Part shown: in pieces, positions 10,798 to 19,165 of the stretch
How positions within the stretch are numbered: position 1 is the stretch's first letter
Layout of the letters: every line of letters begins with the position of its first letter
NCBI GenBank assembly: GCA_016934645.1
Contig: JAFGSL010000591.1
Location: 1-26,169, forward strand
Direction: 5' to 3'
From: Anaerolineae bacterium
GTDB taxonomy: Bacteria; Chloroflexota; Anaerolineae; B4-G1; SLSP01
Length of the DNA: 26,169 nucleotides
The notes under the pieces: generated by a model
The model's input: the letters and a program-made list of their open reading frames with translations, nothing else
What the model was told of the DNA's origin: nothing
The model's database searches: none
Program-made: the position numbers and the translations under genes

Positions 10798-12727
10798 GAA
10801 ATCAGCCCCAACTCAAGAAACTGCTGACGTCCTAGCGCGGATGTTGCCGTGGCGGCAGGCTATGTTTGAACGTATTCTGCGCGTGGTGGCCATCATCGCT
10901 CTGCCAATGCTGTTGGTGGGTGGATATTATGTTTACACCACCGGGCAAATGTGGCTTTTGGTTTTGGTCTTGTTTGGCTATTTGGGTGTGGTTGTCGGCG
11001 CTTTTGTGTCGCGTGTCCCTTACGTCTGGCGTGTATGGGCGTTATTGAGTGCGCTGCTCATTCTGGGCGTCAGCGATTTGCTATCCTACGGCTGGGGAGA
11101 GGATGGTCGGATTTACTTGATGACCGCTACGCTGTTTGGGACCCTCTTTTTAGGTGGGCGACATAGTATAGCGGTGTTGATCTTGTCCTCTTTGCTCCTG
11201 ACATTGTTTGTTGTTTTGGTCAGTTTAGGTATCGTCGTTCCGGAGCAACTGAGAGTGGAATATACGACGACGGCATTGGTGAGTGGGCTGATCGTTTTTG
11301 TCGTATGTGCGGTGGCCTTGTTTGCTTCTTTCAACAGCCTGCTACCGCGTGTTTTCGACAGTCTACAGCGTAGTGCCCAGCTCTCCGCTGATTTGGAAGC
11401 GCGCCAGCATGATCTGGCGGAGCGGATGGGCGTGTTACAGGACTCGAACTTAAGTTTGCAGCGTCAAGCCATGTACATCGATGCCGGTGTGCAGGTAACG
11501 CGGGAGTTAATGCAACAGTTTGATGTCGCGTCACTCTTAGAGCAGGCCGTGCAGCTCGTCAGCCGGCATTTTGACTTCTCATACGTGGCACTCTTTCTGC
11601 CGGATGAGACCGGTGGGTGGCTCGTGCTGCGTGCGGCATCCTCGCCTGCCGGGCGCAAGCTGGTGGCTGAGGGCTATCGCATCAAGCGAGCCAGTGAGAG
11701 CACACTCGGGCGCGTGTTTGAGACGCGCCAACCTTACATCGCCAAGTCGAACGCTGAGACGGTGGGCGCTGACCTCGATGCAGCGCATCTTGCGCAACCC
11801 GGATTGCCGGTGGCACAGTCGGCGGCGCTGTTGCCTTTGGTCATCGCGGACGAGGTTTTGGGCATCCTGGATATTCATAGCGTCGAGGAAATGACCTTCG
11901 ATCAGGATACCCTGCGTGTATTGGAAGGAGTGGCCTGGCAGATGGCTGTCGCGCTCGATAACGCGCGGCGTTTGAGCGCTGAGAACTCTGTCCTGGAAAT
12001 GGCAAATCCTTTCTTCCGCCTGGTGCAGCGTTTGGGAACGGCGCAGACGGAAGCGGAGGTTCACGCCGCCATTCTGGAACTTGTTCAGGGATTCCGTCCC
12101 GGTCGTGCTTACATCGTGCAGGAAGTTGCAAGTGCACCGGACGCTGCGGGACAAACCGTGTACCTCGTGACTGATCTGCGTGGAGAGTCGTTGAATGTCC
12201 AACGTATAACAGAGGGTGACGCAGCAGGGAACTTCGGTGCGGCTTTGGTGCTAGGGAGGACGTTGGAGAAACCGTTGTCCATTCCCGATGTCGATATTCC
12301 CCCGGACTCGCCGGAAACCGGTTGCACTGATCTCTGCCGGCGTCTAGTCGAGGATACGGCGTTTGGCGGGCGAAGCCGCAGCGTGGCTTTGATTCCTCTG
12401 CGCGCAGGCACGGAATTCTACGGCCTGGTGATGGTCGGTTTCGATGGCGCTCACCGTAGCACCCCCCTGGAAACGCAAGTCTACCACGCTATCGAGGAAT
12501 TCGGCAGTGTGACGCTGGAAAGGATCGCGACCTTGCGTGAGGCGCAAACGCGCCTGGAACGGGAACAGTGGTTGCGCGAATTCAGCGAGCGTGTGCTGCA
12601 GACGCCCGATCTGGAGGCGATGCTGGCGCAGGCCGCACAATCGCTGCAGGAAGTTGTGTATGCTGACGGTGTGATTGCTGCGCTGACTTTGCCGGGGGCG
12701 CGTGCTGCGCAGGATAGTGAAGGCTGA
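10790..12727 (+). CDS. Six-TM GAF-GAF sensor protein without output domain (paralogue A)
   Basis: A 645-aa protein starting at ATG 10790 (GGGAGA at 10779-10784; 8-nt overlap with the kinase stop). An in-frame ATG at 10757 lies deeper in the kinase gene and is less likely. Six predicted membrane helices (about 20-190) include the motif YGWGEDGRIYL between helices 3 and 4. A helical linker follows, then GAF 1 (about 233-400, typical endings ALLPLVIADEVLGILDIHS and ALDNARRL) and a more divergent GAF 2 (about 402-585). A C-terminal tail (about 590-645, containing DLEAMLAQAAQSL) resembles the first part of a GAF domain and then ends. No kinase, cyclase, phosphatase or HTH domain is present. It probably senses a membrane or lipophilic cue, or is a partner subunit for the kinase. 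Confidence 0.88.
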   Translation: MNKKSAPTQETADVLARMLPWRQAMFERILRVVAIIALPMLLVGGYYVYTTGQMWLLVLVLFGYLGVVVGAFVSRVPYVWRVWALLSALLILGVSDLLSYGWGEDGRIYLMTATLFGTLFLGGRHSIAVLILSSLLLTLFVVLVSLGIVVPEQLRVEYTTTALVSGLIVFVVCAVALFASFNSLLPRVFDSLQRSAQLSADLEARQHDLAERMGVLQDSNLSLQRQAMYIDAGVQVTRELMQQFDVASLLEQAVQLVSRHFDFSYVALFLPDETGGWLVLRAASSPAGRKLVAEGYRIKRASESTLGRVFETRQPYIAKSNAETVGADLDAAHLAQPGLPVAQSAALLPLVIADEVLGILDIHSVEEMTFDQDTLRVLEGVAWQMAVALDNARRLSAENSVLEMANPFFRLVQRLGTAQTEAEVHAAILELVQGFRPGRAYIVQEVASAPDAAGQTVYLVTDLRGESLNVQRITEGDAAGNFGAALVLGRTLEKPLSIPDVDIPPDSPETGCTDLCRRLVEDTAFGGRSRSVALIPLRAGTEFYGLVMVGFDGAHRSTPLETQVYHAIEEFGSVTLERIATLREAQTRLEREQWLREFSERVLQTPDLEAMLAQAAQSLQEVVYADGVIAALTLPGARAAQDSEG

Positions 12728-12762
12728 CATTTACGTCAGTCTCCCAAATGGGTGGGTGAATT

Positions 12763-14496
12763 ATGAGCGAAAAACAAAAGGGCGCATATTCCACTGAAAT
12801 CCGCGAGTGGCAACATGAGTTGCTCAACTGGGTCTTGCGGATCGTGTTCATCGTCGCCATTCCTGCGCTATTGATCGCGGCCTATTACGTGTGGAAAGAT
12901 GGGCGCGCCTGGCTTATTCCTTTCTATGCGCTGAGTTTTGTCATTTTGGGGTTTGTGCGTTTCTCGAAAAAGGCGTCGTACGCGCTGCAGACCGGTACGT
13001 TGCTGACGATTGTTTACGGGTTGGTGGTCCTCTCGTTGGTGCGCGCCGGGCTGAGTAGCAACGCGCGTATTTTCTTGTTAAGTTTCTCCTTTATCGCGAC
13101 AATTTTCCTGGGACGGCGTGCAGCACTGGCTAGCATAGCTGTGGTTGTCATCACAATGGGAATTGCCGGTTGGCTGTTCTCGGCTGGAGTGTGGGCCATT
13201 CCTGCTGACGTTCAAGTGTTGTCGGATAAACCGACCGCCTGGCTTAGCTACACGTTCACCTTGCTGTTGGTCAGCACGTTTTTTATGACCTCACAATTGT
13301 ACCTGTTCCCGCGCCTCGCGGAGGCGTTGGTTCAAAGCCAGGATCTGGCACGGGAGTTGACTGCGGATCGCGAGCGAGCGGTGCGTGAAGCGGAGATCAA
13401 ACAGCGTCATGCAGAGCAGTTGGGATGGGTGGCTAACCTGGGCCATGTGCTCGCTTCGCTACGGCAACGTGATGAGCTAATCTGGCGCGTGGTGCGTGAA
13501 ATTGCACAGACCTTCGATATTTATCAGGCCAATCTGTTCCTCATAAATCGCTCCGGCGATATGTTGCTGTTGGCGGCCACTTCCGGCCAACTAGGCGAGG
13601 AATTGGCCCGTTCCGGAACGGCGACGGCTACCGAAATCCTTGTTGGTGCGCGGAGTGCCCCAGGACGTGCCGCGCAGTTGGGGAGAGAGCAGATGGCGTT
13701 GCCCTCACCTGAAGAACTGCCCCAGTTTCCGGACAGTCGTGTGGAGATCAGCTTGCCATTGAGCGTGCGAGGCGAGGTGTTGGGCGTGTTGGATTTGCAC
13801 AGCACGCGCCCTGCCTTCCCTGACGAGGAGTTGCAGATCTTCCGCATTATCGCCAGCCAGGTGACGACTGCCCTCGATATGTTACGTTCACTGGAGGAAA
13901 CGCAGATACAAGTGCAGGAGACACGGGCGTTGTATGCGCAACATACGTTGGCTTCCTGGCGGACGCTACTTGGATTAGCGCCCGTGCAATCAGCCGTGGG
14001 CGTACAGGTTGCGGCCTCACAAGTGACAGTGCTGGCGCAGAAAGCCCTGGCTGAGAAAGAACCGCGCTCGACGCGGCTCAACGCGGACGGCGTTTACCTG
14101 CTGGTTGTACCCCTGGTAGCGCGCGACGTTGCTTTGGGATATCTGGCTTTCACGCGCGCCGCCGAGAAGGGAGATTGGAATACCGATGCCTGCAGCATGA
14201 TTATGATGGCGGCGGAACGTCTGGCTGTGGCACTGGATAACACGCGTTTGCTCGTCGAGGCGCGGCGACAGGCGCTCTATGACGAACGACTCAGCCAGCT
14301 CGGCGACTTGATCTGGCAGACGCCCAGTCCTGAAGTCATCATGGAACAGAGCGTGCGCGAATTGGGTCGTTTCCTCGGTGCGAGCGAAGCCCAGTTATAT
14401 CTAACACCTGAAGGTGTAGGACGGCGTGGCACGAGGCCGTTACAACCACCTGGTGAGCAGAACACGAGCGCAGTGAGCCGCGCGGAAAAAATCTAA
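12763..14496 (+). CDS. Six-TM GAF sensor protein without output domain (paralogue B)
   Basis: A 577-aa protein, visibly paralogous to the preceding one over the six-helix membrane region (about 22-185; shared layout ILRV..IPALL..YYV, NARIFLLSFSFIATIFLGRR). A coiled coil (about 190-215) leads to a GAF (about 216-380; EISLPLSVRGEVLGVLDLHS). A reduced GAF-like module (about 394-500) follows. It begins with a Trp-containing helix and keeps only the second half of the fold (LLVVPLVARDVALGYLAF, AVALDNTRLL). The C-terminus is the shared half-GAF tail (EVIMEQSVRELGRFLGASEAQLYL) plus about 30 unstructured residues. No catalytic or DNA-binding output is seen. GGTGGGTGA before ATG is a weak ribosome site. 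The gap to the upstream gene is 35 bp. Confidence 0.87.
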   Translation: MSEKQKGAYSTEIREWQHELLNWVLRIVFIVAIPALLIAAYYVWKDGRAWLIPFYALSFVILGFVRFSKKASYALQTGTLLTIVYGLVVLSLVRAGLSSNARIFLLSFSFIATIFLGRRAALASIAVVVITMGIAGWLFSAGVWAIPADVQVLSDKPTAWLSYTFTLLLVSTFFMTSQLYLFPRLAEALVQSQDLARELTADRERAVREAEIKQRHAEQLGWVANLGHVLASLRQRDELIWRVVREIAQTFDIYQANLFLINRSGDMLLLAATSGQLGEELARSGTATATEILVGARSAPGRAAQLGREQMALPSPEELPQFPDSRVEISLPLSVRGEVLGVLDLHSTRPAFPDEELQIFRIIASQVTTALDMLRSLEETQIQVQETRALYAQHTLASWRTLLGLAPVQSAVGVQVAASQVTVLAQKALAEKEPRSTRLNADGVYLLVVPLVARDVALGYLAFTRAAEKGDWNTDACSMIMMAAERLAVALDNTRLLVEARRQALYDERLSQLGDLIWQTPSPEVIMEQSVRELGRFLGASEAQLYLTPEGVGRRGTRPLQPPGEQNTSAVSRAEKI

Positions 14497-14535
14497 GCGA
14501 AGGTGCTGTCTCTTGAGTGGAGAGGGGCGTTGCCG

Positions 14536-17109
14536 ATGAATTTGTTTTCGGGAGTCGAAATCTTACAACTTGTCACCTGGCTATTTGCGCTGGTCGAGGT
14601 GATCCTGGCGGGGTATACGCTGGCCCTTAATGCGCGCCATAGTACCAACCGCCACGTCAGCCTTCTGCTGGTGCTTTTAGCGGCCAACAACATCGCTATG
14701 GGATTGCTCGTGGCGGCCGACAGTATTACGCAGGCAGGCATGCCGACGTACCTGTTTGCGGCCACCGTGTATCCTATTCTCCCGGCTGCCCTGGTTGCAT
14801 CCGTCGCACTGTTGAAACCGGCCTGGTTGACGGGACGGTGGCGCTGGCTTTGGCGGATCTGCTATGTAGCCCTCGCTTTCCCATTAGTAGTCACAGCTCT
14901 GGACGCGATATCCGGGACGCAATTGTGGTACACGGGTATCGACGCGGCGACTTACACGGGTGGTTATTTGCCGCTTGAGGATTACGTATCCCGAACGTTG
15001 TACTTGCCGGCTATTATCGTGTATGGTTTTATCTTTGGTCTGACGCCGCTCGTTGTTGCGTTCGTTGCGCTGCGGGACAAGGATACGACCCCTTTGATTC
15101 GCCGGTGGGCGTGGTTGATTGTGGGTGCAACGTTGGCATCGATGATGATGCAGGCAGTCTTCAACCAGCTCGTACATCCTGTGTTCAGAGTGATGCTCGT
15201 TACCCTGATTTACGCAAGTGTATATGTGTACATTGCACTTGCGCAGATACTTGCGGAGCGGCGTCTCCAACGCGGATTGCTGCGCAACCGGCTGACGGCA
15301 CTGTTTCTGATCATCGCGTTGCCCGTTATGATTGTTAGCGTCACACTGGTTGGTGCGCAGGCGCGTACTTTATTTCGACGCAGCGCTACGGACCGCTTGG
15401 GCGCGATTGCTCATCTCCTGGTCGGCGGCGTCAATCTGCGGGGCGCGCTATCGGTTCAGAATCTGCAGGAAGTGCTGCGCCTGGCGGTGAACGAACTGGG
15501 CGAAACCGGTGTGATCTACGTGGTAGACCGTGACGATCGTGTGGTTGTCAGTTCGGAGATGGATTTTACCCTGATTGCTGAGGATGATCCGATGCGCGAT
15601 TATCGTCTTCAAGCACCGGTGCAGGCCATACGCAGTGGACGGGGCAACCAGTTGCTGGTTTTTACCGACGATGCAGGTATCAGTTGGTGGGCCTATCCCA
15701 CGACGTTAGGAGGGCAAGGGTGGGTCGCCGTGGTGCAACAGCAAGAGACGGTCGTTATGCAGGACATGCAGCAGTTCTTGACGCTTTCGTGGCTTATCAT
15801 CGGAGTTGGTGGGACCATCCTGCTGGCCCTGGGATTCTTCACTGTCCATCAGGCGTTCCTGCCGATTACATCTCTGACGGAGACAGCGAGAGCTATCGTC
15901 GCTGGTGACTTGACCCGGGTGGCTACCGTCGAAAGCGAAGATGAGATTGGGATATTGGCGGAATCGTTCAACGCGGTGACGGCACGGTTGAATGCGTTGA
16001 TTGCTAATTTGGAGACGCGGGTGGCTGAGCGCACACAGGAAGTTGAGCGGCGTGCTGAATATCTGGCGATCACCGGTGGCCTTAGCCGGATCGTTGCTTC
16101 GATCCTGGATGCGGATACGCTTCTGGATCGTGTGGCGCATCTGATTTCAGAGCGGTTTGGCTTCTATCACACTGGCATTTTCCTGATCGACGAAGCCCGT
16201 GAATGGGCAGTGCTGCACGCGGTCTCCTCGGAGGGGGGACTGCGCATGCTGGCGCGCGAACACCGTTTGCGGGTGGGCGAAGAGGGGATTGTGGGCTATG
16301 TCTCTGGCTCAGGTCGCGCGCGGATCGCGTTGGACGTTGACGAAGACGTGGTCTGGGTGAAGAACCCCGATTTGCCTAACACACGATCCGAAATGGCGCT
16401 GCCTTTGATCTTCGGCCAGCAGATCCTTGGCGTGCTGGACGTACAAAGTGAGGAGGCCGCTGCGTTTGGCACTGAGGATATCGCCACGCTGCGCATCCTG
16501 GCCGATCAGATCGCAGTGGCGATTCGCAACGCGCAGTTGTTTGCTGAAAGCCAGCGAACGTTGCGCGAATTGCAGCGTTCCTATGATGAAGAGGTACAGA
16601 GAGGCTGGACGCTGCGCAAATCGCCGGTTGTCGGGTATCGTTTCACGCCCGCGGACACCGCTCCACTCACACGCGATGCTGTGCCGCCAGGGCTTGTGTC
16701 ACGGACAGCGTCTGCGCCATACATGGATGCCGACAATACCCTTTTTGCGCCATTGCAATTGGCTGGCGGCCAGAACTTTGGCCTGTTACGTCTGTGCCGC
16801 GACGCGGCGCAACCGTGGTCCAGCCACGATGTGGCGTTTGTGACGCGCGCCGTGCAGGATATCGCGCAGGCTCTGGAAGTGGCGCGCTTGCTTGAGGAAA
16901 GTCGTCTGCGCGCTATGCGCGAGGCTCAGGTCGGCGAAATTGCGGACCTGTTTACGCGCGCGTTGGATGTCGACACGATGTTGCAGACGGCAGTGCGCGA
17001 ACTGGGCCGCCTGTCGGGCGTTGCCGAAGTTGCTGTTCATCTCGACTTGCCCGAGTCGATCTCGGATTTAGGCGCGAGTGAGGCGGCGCAAACGCCTCGT
17101 CAGGCATAG
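14536..17109 (+). CDS. 7TM-extracytoplasmic-HAMP-GAF sensor without output domain
   Basis: An 857-aa protein from ATG 14536 (GGAGAGGGG at 14519-14527, 8-nt spacing, preferred to GTG 14503). Residues 1-245 hold about seven membrane helices resembling the N-terminal 7TM region of some histidine kinases. A further helix (about 253-276), a Cache-like extracytoplasmic domain (about 277-410) and another helix (about 413-438) lead into HAMP (about 440-490; DEIGILAESFNAV) and a coiled coil (RVAERTQEVERRAEYL). Then come a full GAF (about 508-670; NTRSEMALPLIFGQQILGVLDVQS), a Trp...GYRF reduced GAF (about 681-785) and the half-GAF tail (DVDTMLQTAVRELGRLSG). Two membrane input modules are thus stacked on one cytoplasmic relay, with no kinase or other output. 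Confidence 0.88.
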   Translation: MNLFSGVEILQLVTWLFALVEVILAGYTLALNARHSTNRHVSLLLVLLAANNIAMGLLVAADSITQAGMPTYLFAATVYPILPAALVASVALLKPAWLTGRWRWLWRICYVALAFPLVVTALDAISGTQLWYTGIDAATYTGGYLPLEDYVSRTLYLPAIIVYGFIFGLTPLVVAFVALRDKDTTPLIRRWAWLIVGATLASMMMQAVFNQLVHPVFRVMLVTLIYASVYVYIALAQILAERRLQRGLLRNRLTALFLIIALPVMIVSVTLVGAQARTLFRRSATDRLGAIAHLLVGGVNLRGALSVQNLQEVLRLAVNELGETGVIYVVDRDDRVVVSSEMDFTLIAEDDPMRDYRLQAPVQAIRSGRGNQLLVFTDDAGISWWAYPTTLGGQGWVAVVQQQETVVMQDMQQFLTLSWLIIGVGGTILLALGFFTVHQAFLPITSLTETARAIVAGDLTRVATVESEDEIGILAESFNAVTARLNALIANLETRVAERTQEVERRAEYLAITGGLSRIVASILDADTLLDRVAHLISERFGFYHTGIFLIDEAREWAVLHAVSSEGGLRMLAREHRLRVGEEGIVGYVSGSGRARIALDVDEDVVWVKNPDLPNTRSEMALPLIFGQQILGVLDVQSEEAAAFGTEDIATLRILADQIAVAIRNAQLFAESQRTLRELQRSYDEEVQRGWTLRKSPVVGYRFTPADTAPLTRDAVPPGLVSRTASAPYMDADNTLFAPLQLAGGQNFGLLRLCRDAAQPWSSHDVAFVTRAVQDIAQALEVARLLEESRLRAMREAQVGEIADLFTRALDVDTMLQTAVRELGRLSGVAEVAVHLDLPESISDLGASEAAQTPRQA

Positions 17110-17123
17110 GTGGAGATACCATC

Positions 17124-19157
17124 ATGAACCATGATGAAGAACAAATACTTGCCGAGGTAATTCCTACCCAACAGAAAAGGCGACCAGCCTTGGGGATCGT
17201 GACGCATCAGATTTCCGGCGCAACGGCCTGGTGGCTCGGTGCGGCAGAGATGGCGCGGCAGCAGGATGTTGATTTGTTTATCCTCAATGCCGGCGATGTG
17301 GGGGCGATGGGCAATGTGGCCAATGACAACCCCGATGCCGTGCATCATCTGATCGACCCGGAGCGCCTCGACGGGCTGATTTTGGTGCAGTGGTGGCCTT
17401 CACGTGAGGTTTTCGAGGCGTTCTACGAGCGCTATTACCGTCCATTGCCGGTTGTGAACCTGCATCGTAACTACGAAGGTCATCCCGGGGTTATGGTGGA
17501 TAATTATGAGAGTATGATGGCTATGCTGCGCCACTTGATCGAGGTTCACGGATACCGTCACCTGGCATACATCGGCGGTCTGCCGACCAATCCTGTGGCC
17601 AATACCCGCCATGCGGCCTACGTCGCGGCACTGGAGGCATCTGACATTCCTCTGGATGAGAACCTCGTCCTCCCTGGCGATTTTTCACCGCAAGCCGGGA
17701 CCAACGCGGTGCGAGTGCTGCTGGACGAACGTGGTTTGCGTCCCACACTCGATTTTGAGGTCATCGTGGCCTCGAATGACAATATGGCGATTACCGCATT
17801 GGAGGAACTACATCGCCGGAATATCCGTGTTCCCTTGGATGTGGCAGTGGTAGGCTTTGATGACTTAGTGGACAGTGCGCATACTATGCCTCCTTTGACT
17901 ACGGTGCGGATGCCTAACTTTGCAATGGGCCGCGCGGCGGCTGAAATTGCGCTGGCCGCAATCAAAGGACAACCGTTTGAGAAATCTGTAGTCGTGCCGG
18001 GCGAATTAATGGTGCGCCAGTCGTGTGGTTGTTTTCTATCACCGTTGGCTGAAGTCGGTCAGGCTGTACGGATGCCTGGTAGTCCACCCGAAGGCCTACC
18101 CGGCGGGCCCCCTGATGCTCCTGCATCGGACCAACGTTTGCGTGCCATCGCTGAATTGTCGCAGAGCGTAGGCCCGGCAGGACAAGTCCTCGACGCTGAC
18201 TGGGCCGTTGAGGTGGTGGATGCGTTTGACGCCGAGATCGGCGGCTCGCGGGGTGGGTCGACGAATCGTTTATTGGGTGTCCTTTATGCCATATTGCGAC
18301 AATTTCACGTCAACGGTTACGATTTAACGGGATTGGGGCGGATGATCCTCTTTACCCTGCGCCGCTGCATGCAACCCACGGTGACCGATCCGCGACAGTT
18401 GCGACGTGCCGAAGGCGTTTGGCAACAAGCAATGGCCTTTGTGGCGGATGTGGCTCATCAGATGCAGTCCTCGCGGCAGTATCACGGAACGGGTTACATC
18501 GATCAATTGCGTGTGATCGGCGAACGGTTGGTCACGACTTTTGAGATGACACAATTGCTCGATTTGATTGTGGACGAATTGCCGCGCCTGAACATTCCCG
18601 GCGTCTACATCGCTCTTTATACGGAGCCGACGCGGCACCTCGTGCGGCTCGCGCTGGCGTACAATGCGGAAGGCCGCAATCCCATGGGGGTTGAAGATCA
18701 AGTCTACCCTGCGCACCAACTGTTGCCGGAGGCTTTGTTATCGCGGGACGCTTCCGTGGTGATGGTCCTTGTGCCGCTGTATTTTCAGGAGACGTCTCTG
18801 GGCTTTGCGCTTTTCGAGGCCGAATCGGAGCAGGGTGAGATTTATGAGACCCTGGGACGCCAGATCAGCAGTGCGCTTATGGGGGCGTTGTTAGTACGGC
18901 AGCAGGAGGAGGCACAGCGGGATGCGGACACAGCGCGCCAGCGAGCGCAGGCAGCGTTGAGCGACCTGCTGACGACACGCTCGATTTCCGATCGTGTGCG
19001 CCAGGCGGCGGACACCGAGGCCATCCTCCGTGTGACATTGGAAGCGTTGAGCCAGGCGCTTGGCGCTTCGAGCGCGGTGGCGCGTCTGGGAACGCGCGAG
19101 CAACTGCTGCGTATCGGCGCCGAGAGCACCACACAGAGCGATACCGGGTTGAACTAG
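17124..19157 (+). CDS. Cytosolic LacI-type ligand-binding / GAF-like protein, no HTH, no output (A)
   Basis: A 677-aa protein. Residues about 20-305 form a periplasmic-binding-protein-like domain of the LacI/GalR type (Peripla_BP_3): GIVTHQISG, HLIEVHGYRHLAYIGG, ASNDNMAITALEEL, VAVVGFDD and the closing VRQSCGC. Only about 20 residues precede it, so there is no room for the LacI helix-turn-helix, and no signal peptide is seen. It should therefore bind a small (often sugar-like) ligand in the cytosol. An alpha-helical region (about 340-475) and a GAF-like domain (about 483-600; LVPLYFQETSLGFALFE, LGRQISSALMGALL) follow. In related proteins I know this unit leads into HisKA. Here a coiled coil and the half-GAF tail (DTEAILRVTLEALSQALGASSAV) replace it. 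Ribosome site GGAG (17112-17115), 14 nt after the previous stop. Confidence 0.88.
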   Translation: MNHDEEQILAEVIPTQQKRRPALGIVTHQISGATAWWLGAAEMARQQDVDLFILNAGDVGAMGNVANDNPDAVHHLIDPERLDGLILVQWWPSREVFEAFYERYYRPLPVVNLHRNYEGHPGVMVDNYESMMAMLRHLIEVHGYRHLAYIGGLPTNPVANTRHAAYVAALEASDIPLDENLVLPGDFSPQAGTNAVRVLLDERGLRPTLDFEVIVASNDNMAITALEELHRRNIRVPLDVAVVGFDDLVDSAHTMPPLTTVRMPNFAMGRAAAEIALAAIKGQPFEKSVVVPGELMVRQSCGCFLSPLAEVGQAVRMPGSPPEGLPGGPPDAPASDQRLRAIAELSQSVGPAGQVLDADWAVEVVDAFDAEIGGSRGGSTNRLLGVLYAILRQFHVNGYDLTGLGRMILFTLRRCMQPTVTDPRQLRRAEGVWQQAMAFVADVAHQMQSSRQYHGTGYIDQLRVIGERLVTTFEMTQLLDLIVDELPRLNIPGVYIALYTEPTRHLVRLALAYNAEGRNPMGVEDQVYPAHQLLPEALLSRDASVVMVLVPLYFQETSLGFALFEAESEQGEIYETLGRQISSALMGALLVRQQEEAQRDADTARQRAQAALSDLLTTRSISDRVRQAADTEAILRVTLEALSQALGASSAVARLGTREQLLRIGAESTTQSDTGLN

Positions 19158-19165
19158 GAGCAACT

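Noticed and set aside
12724..12739. Terminator hairpin between the two six-TM genes
   Set aside because: CTGAC/GTCAG is only a 5-bp stem with no T-tract. The surrounding spacing fits an uninterrupted operon.
17124..17190. LacI-type DNA-binding domain in the three binding-protein-like genes
   Set aside because: Fewer than 30 residues precede the ligand-binding domain in each, too few for the roughly 55-residue HTH and hinge, and no HTH pattern is seen.
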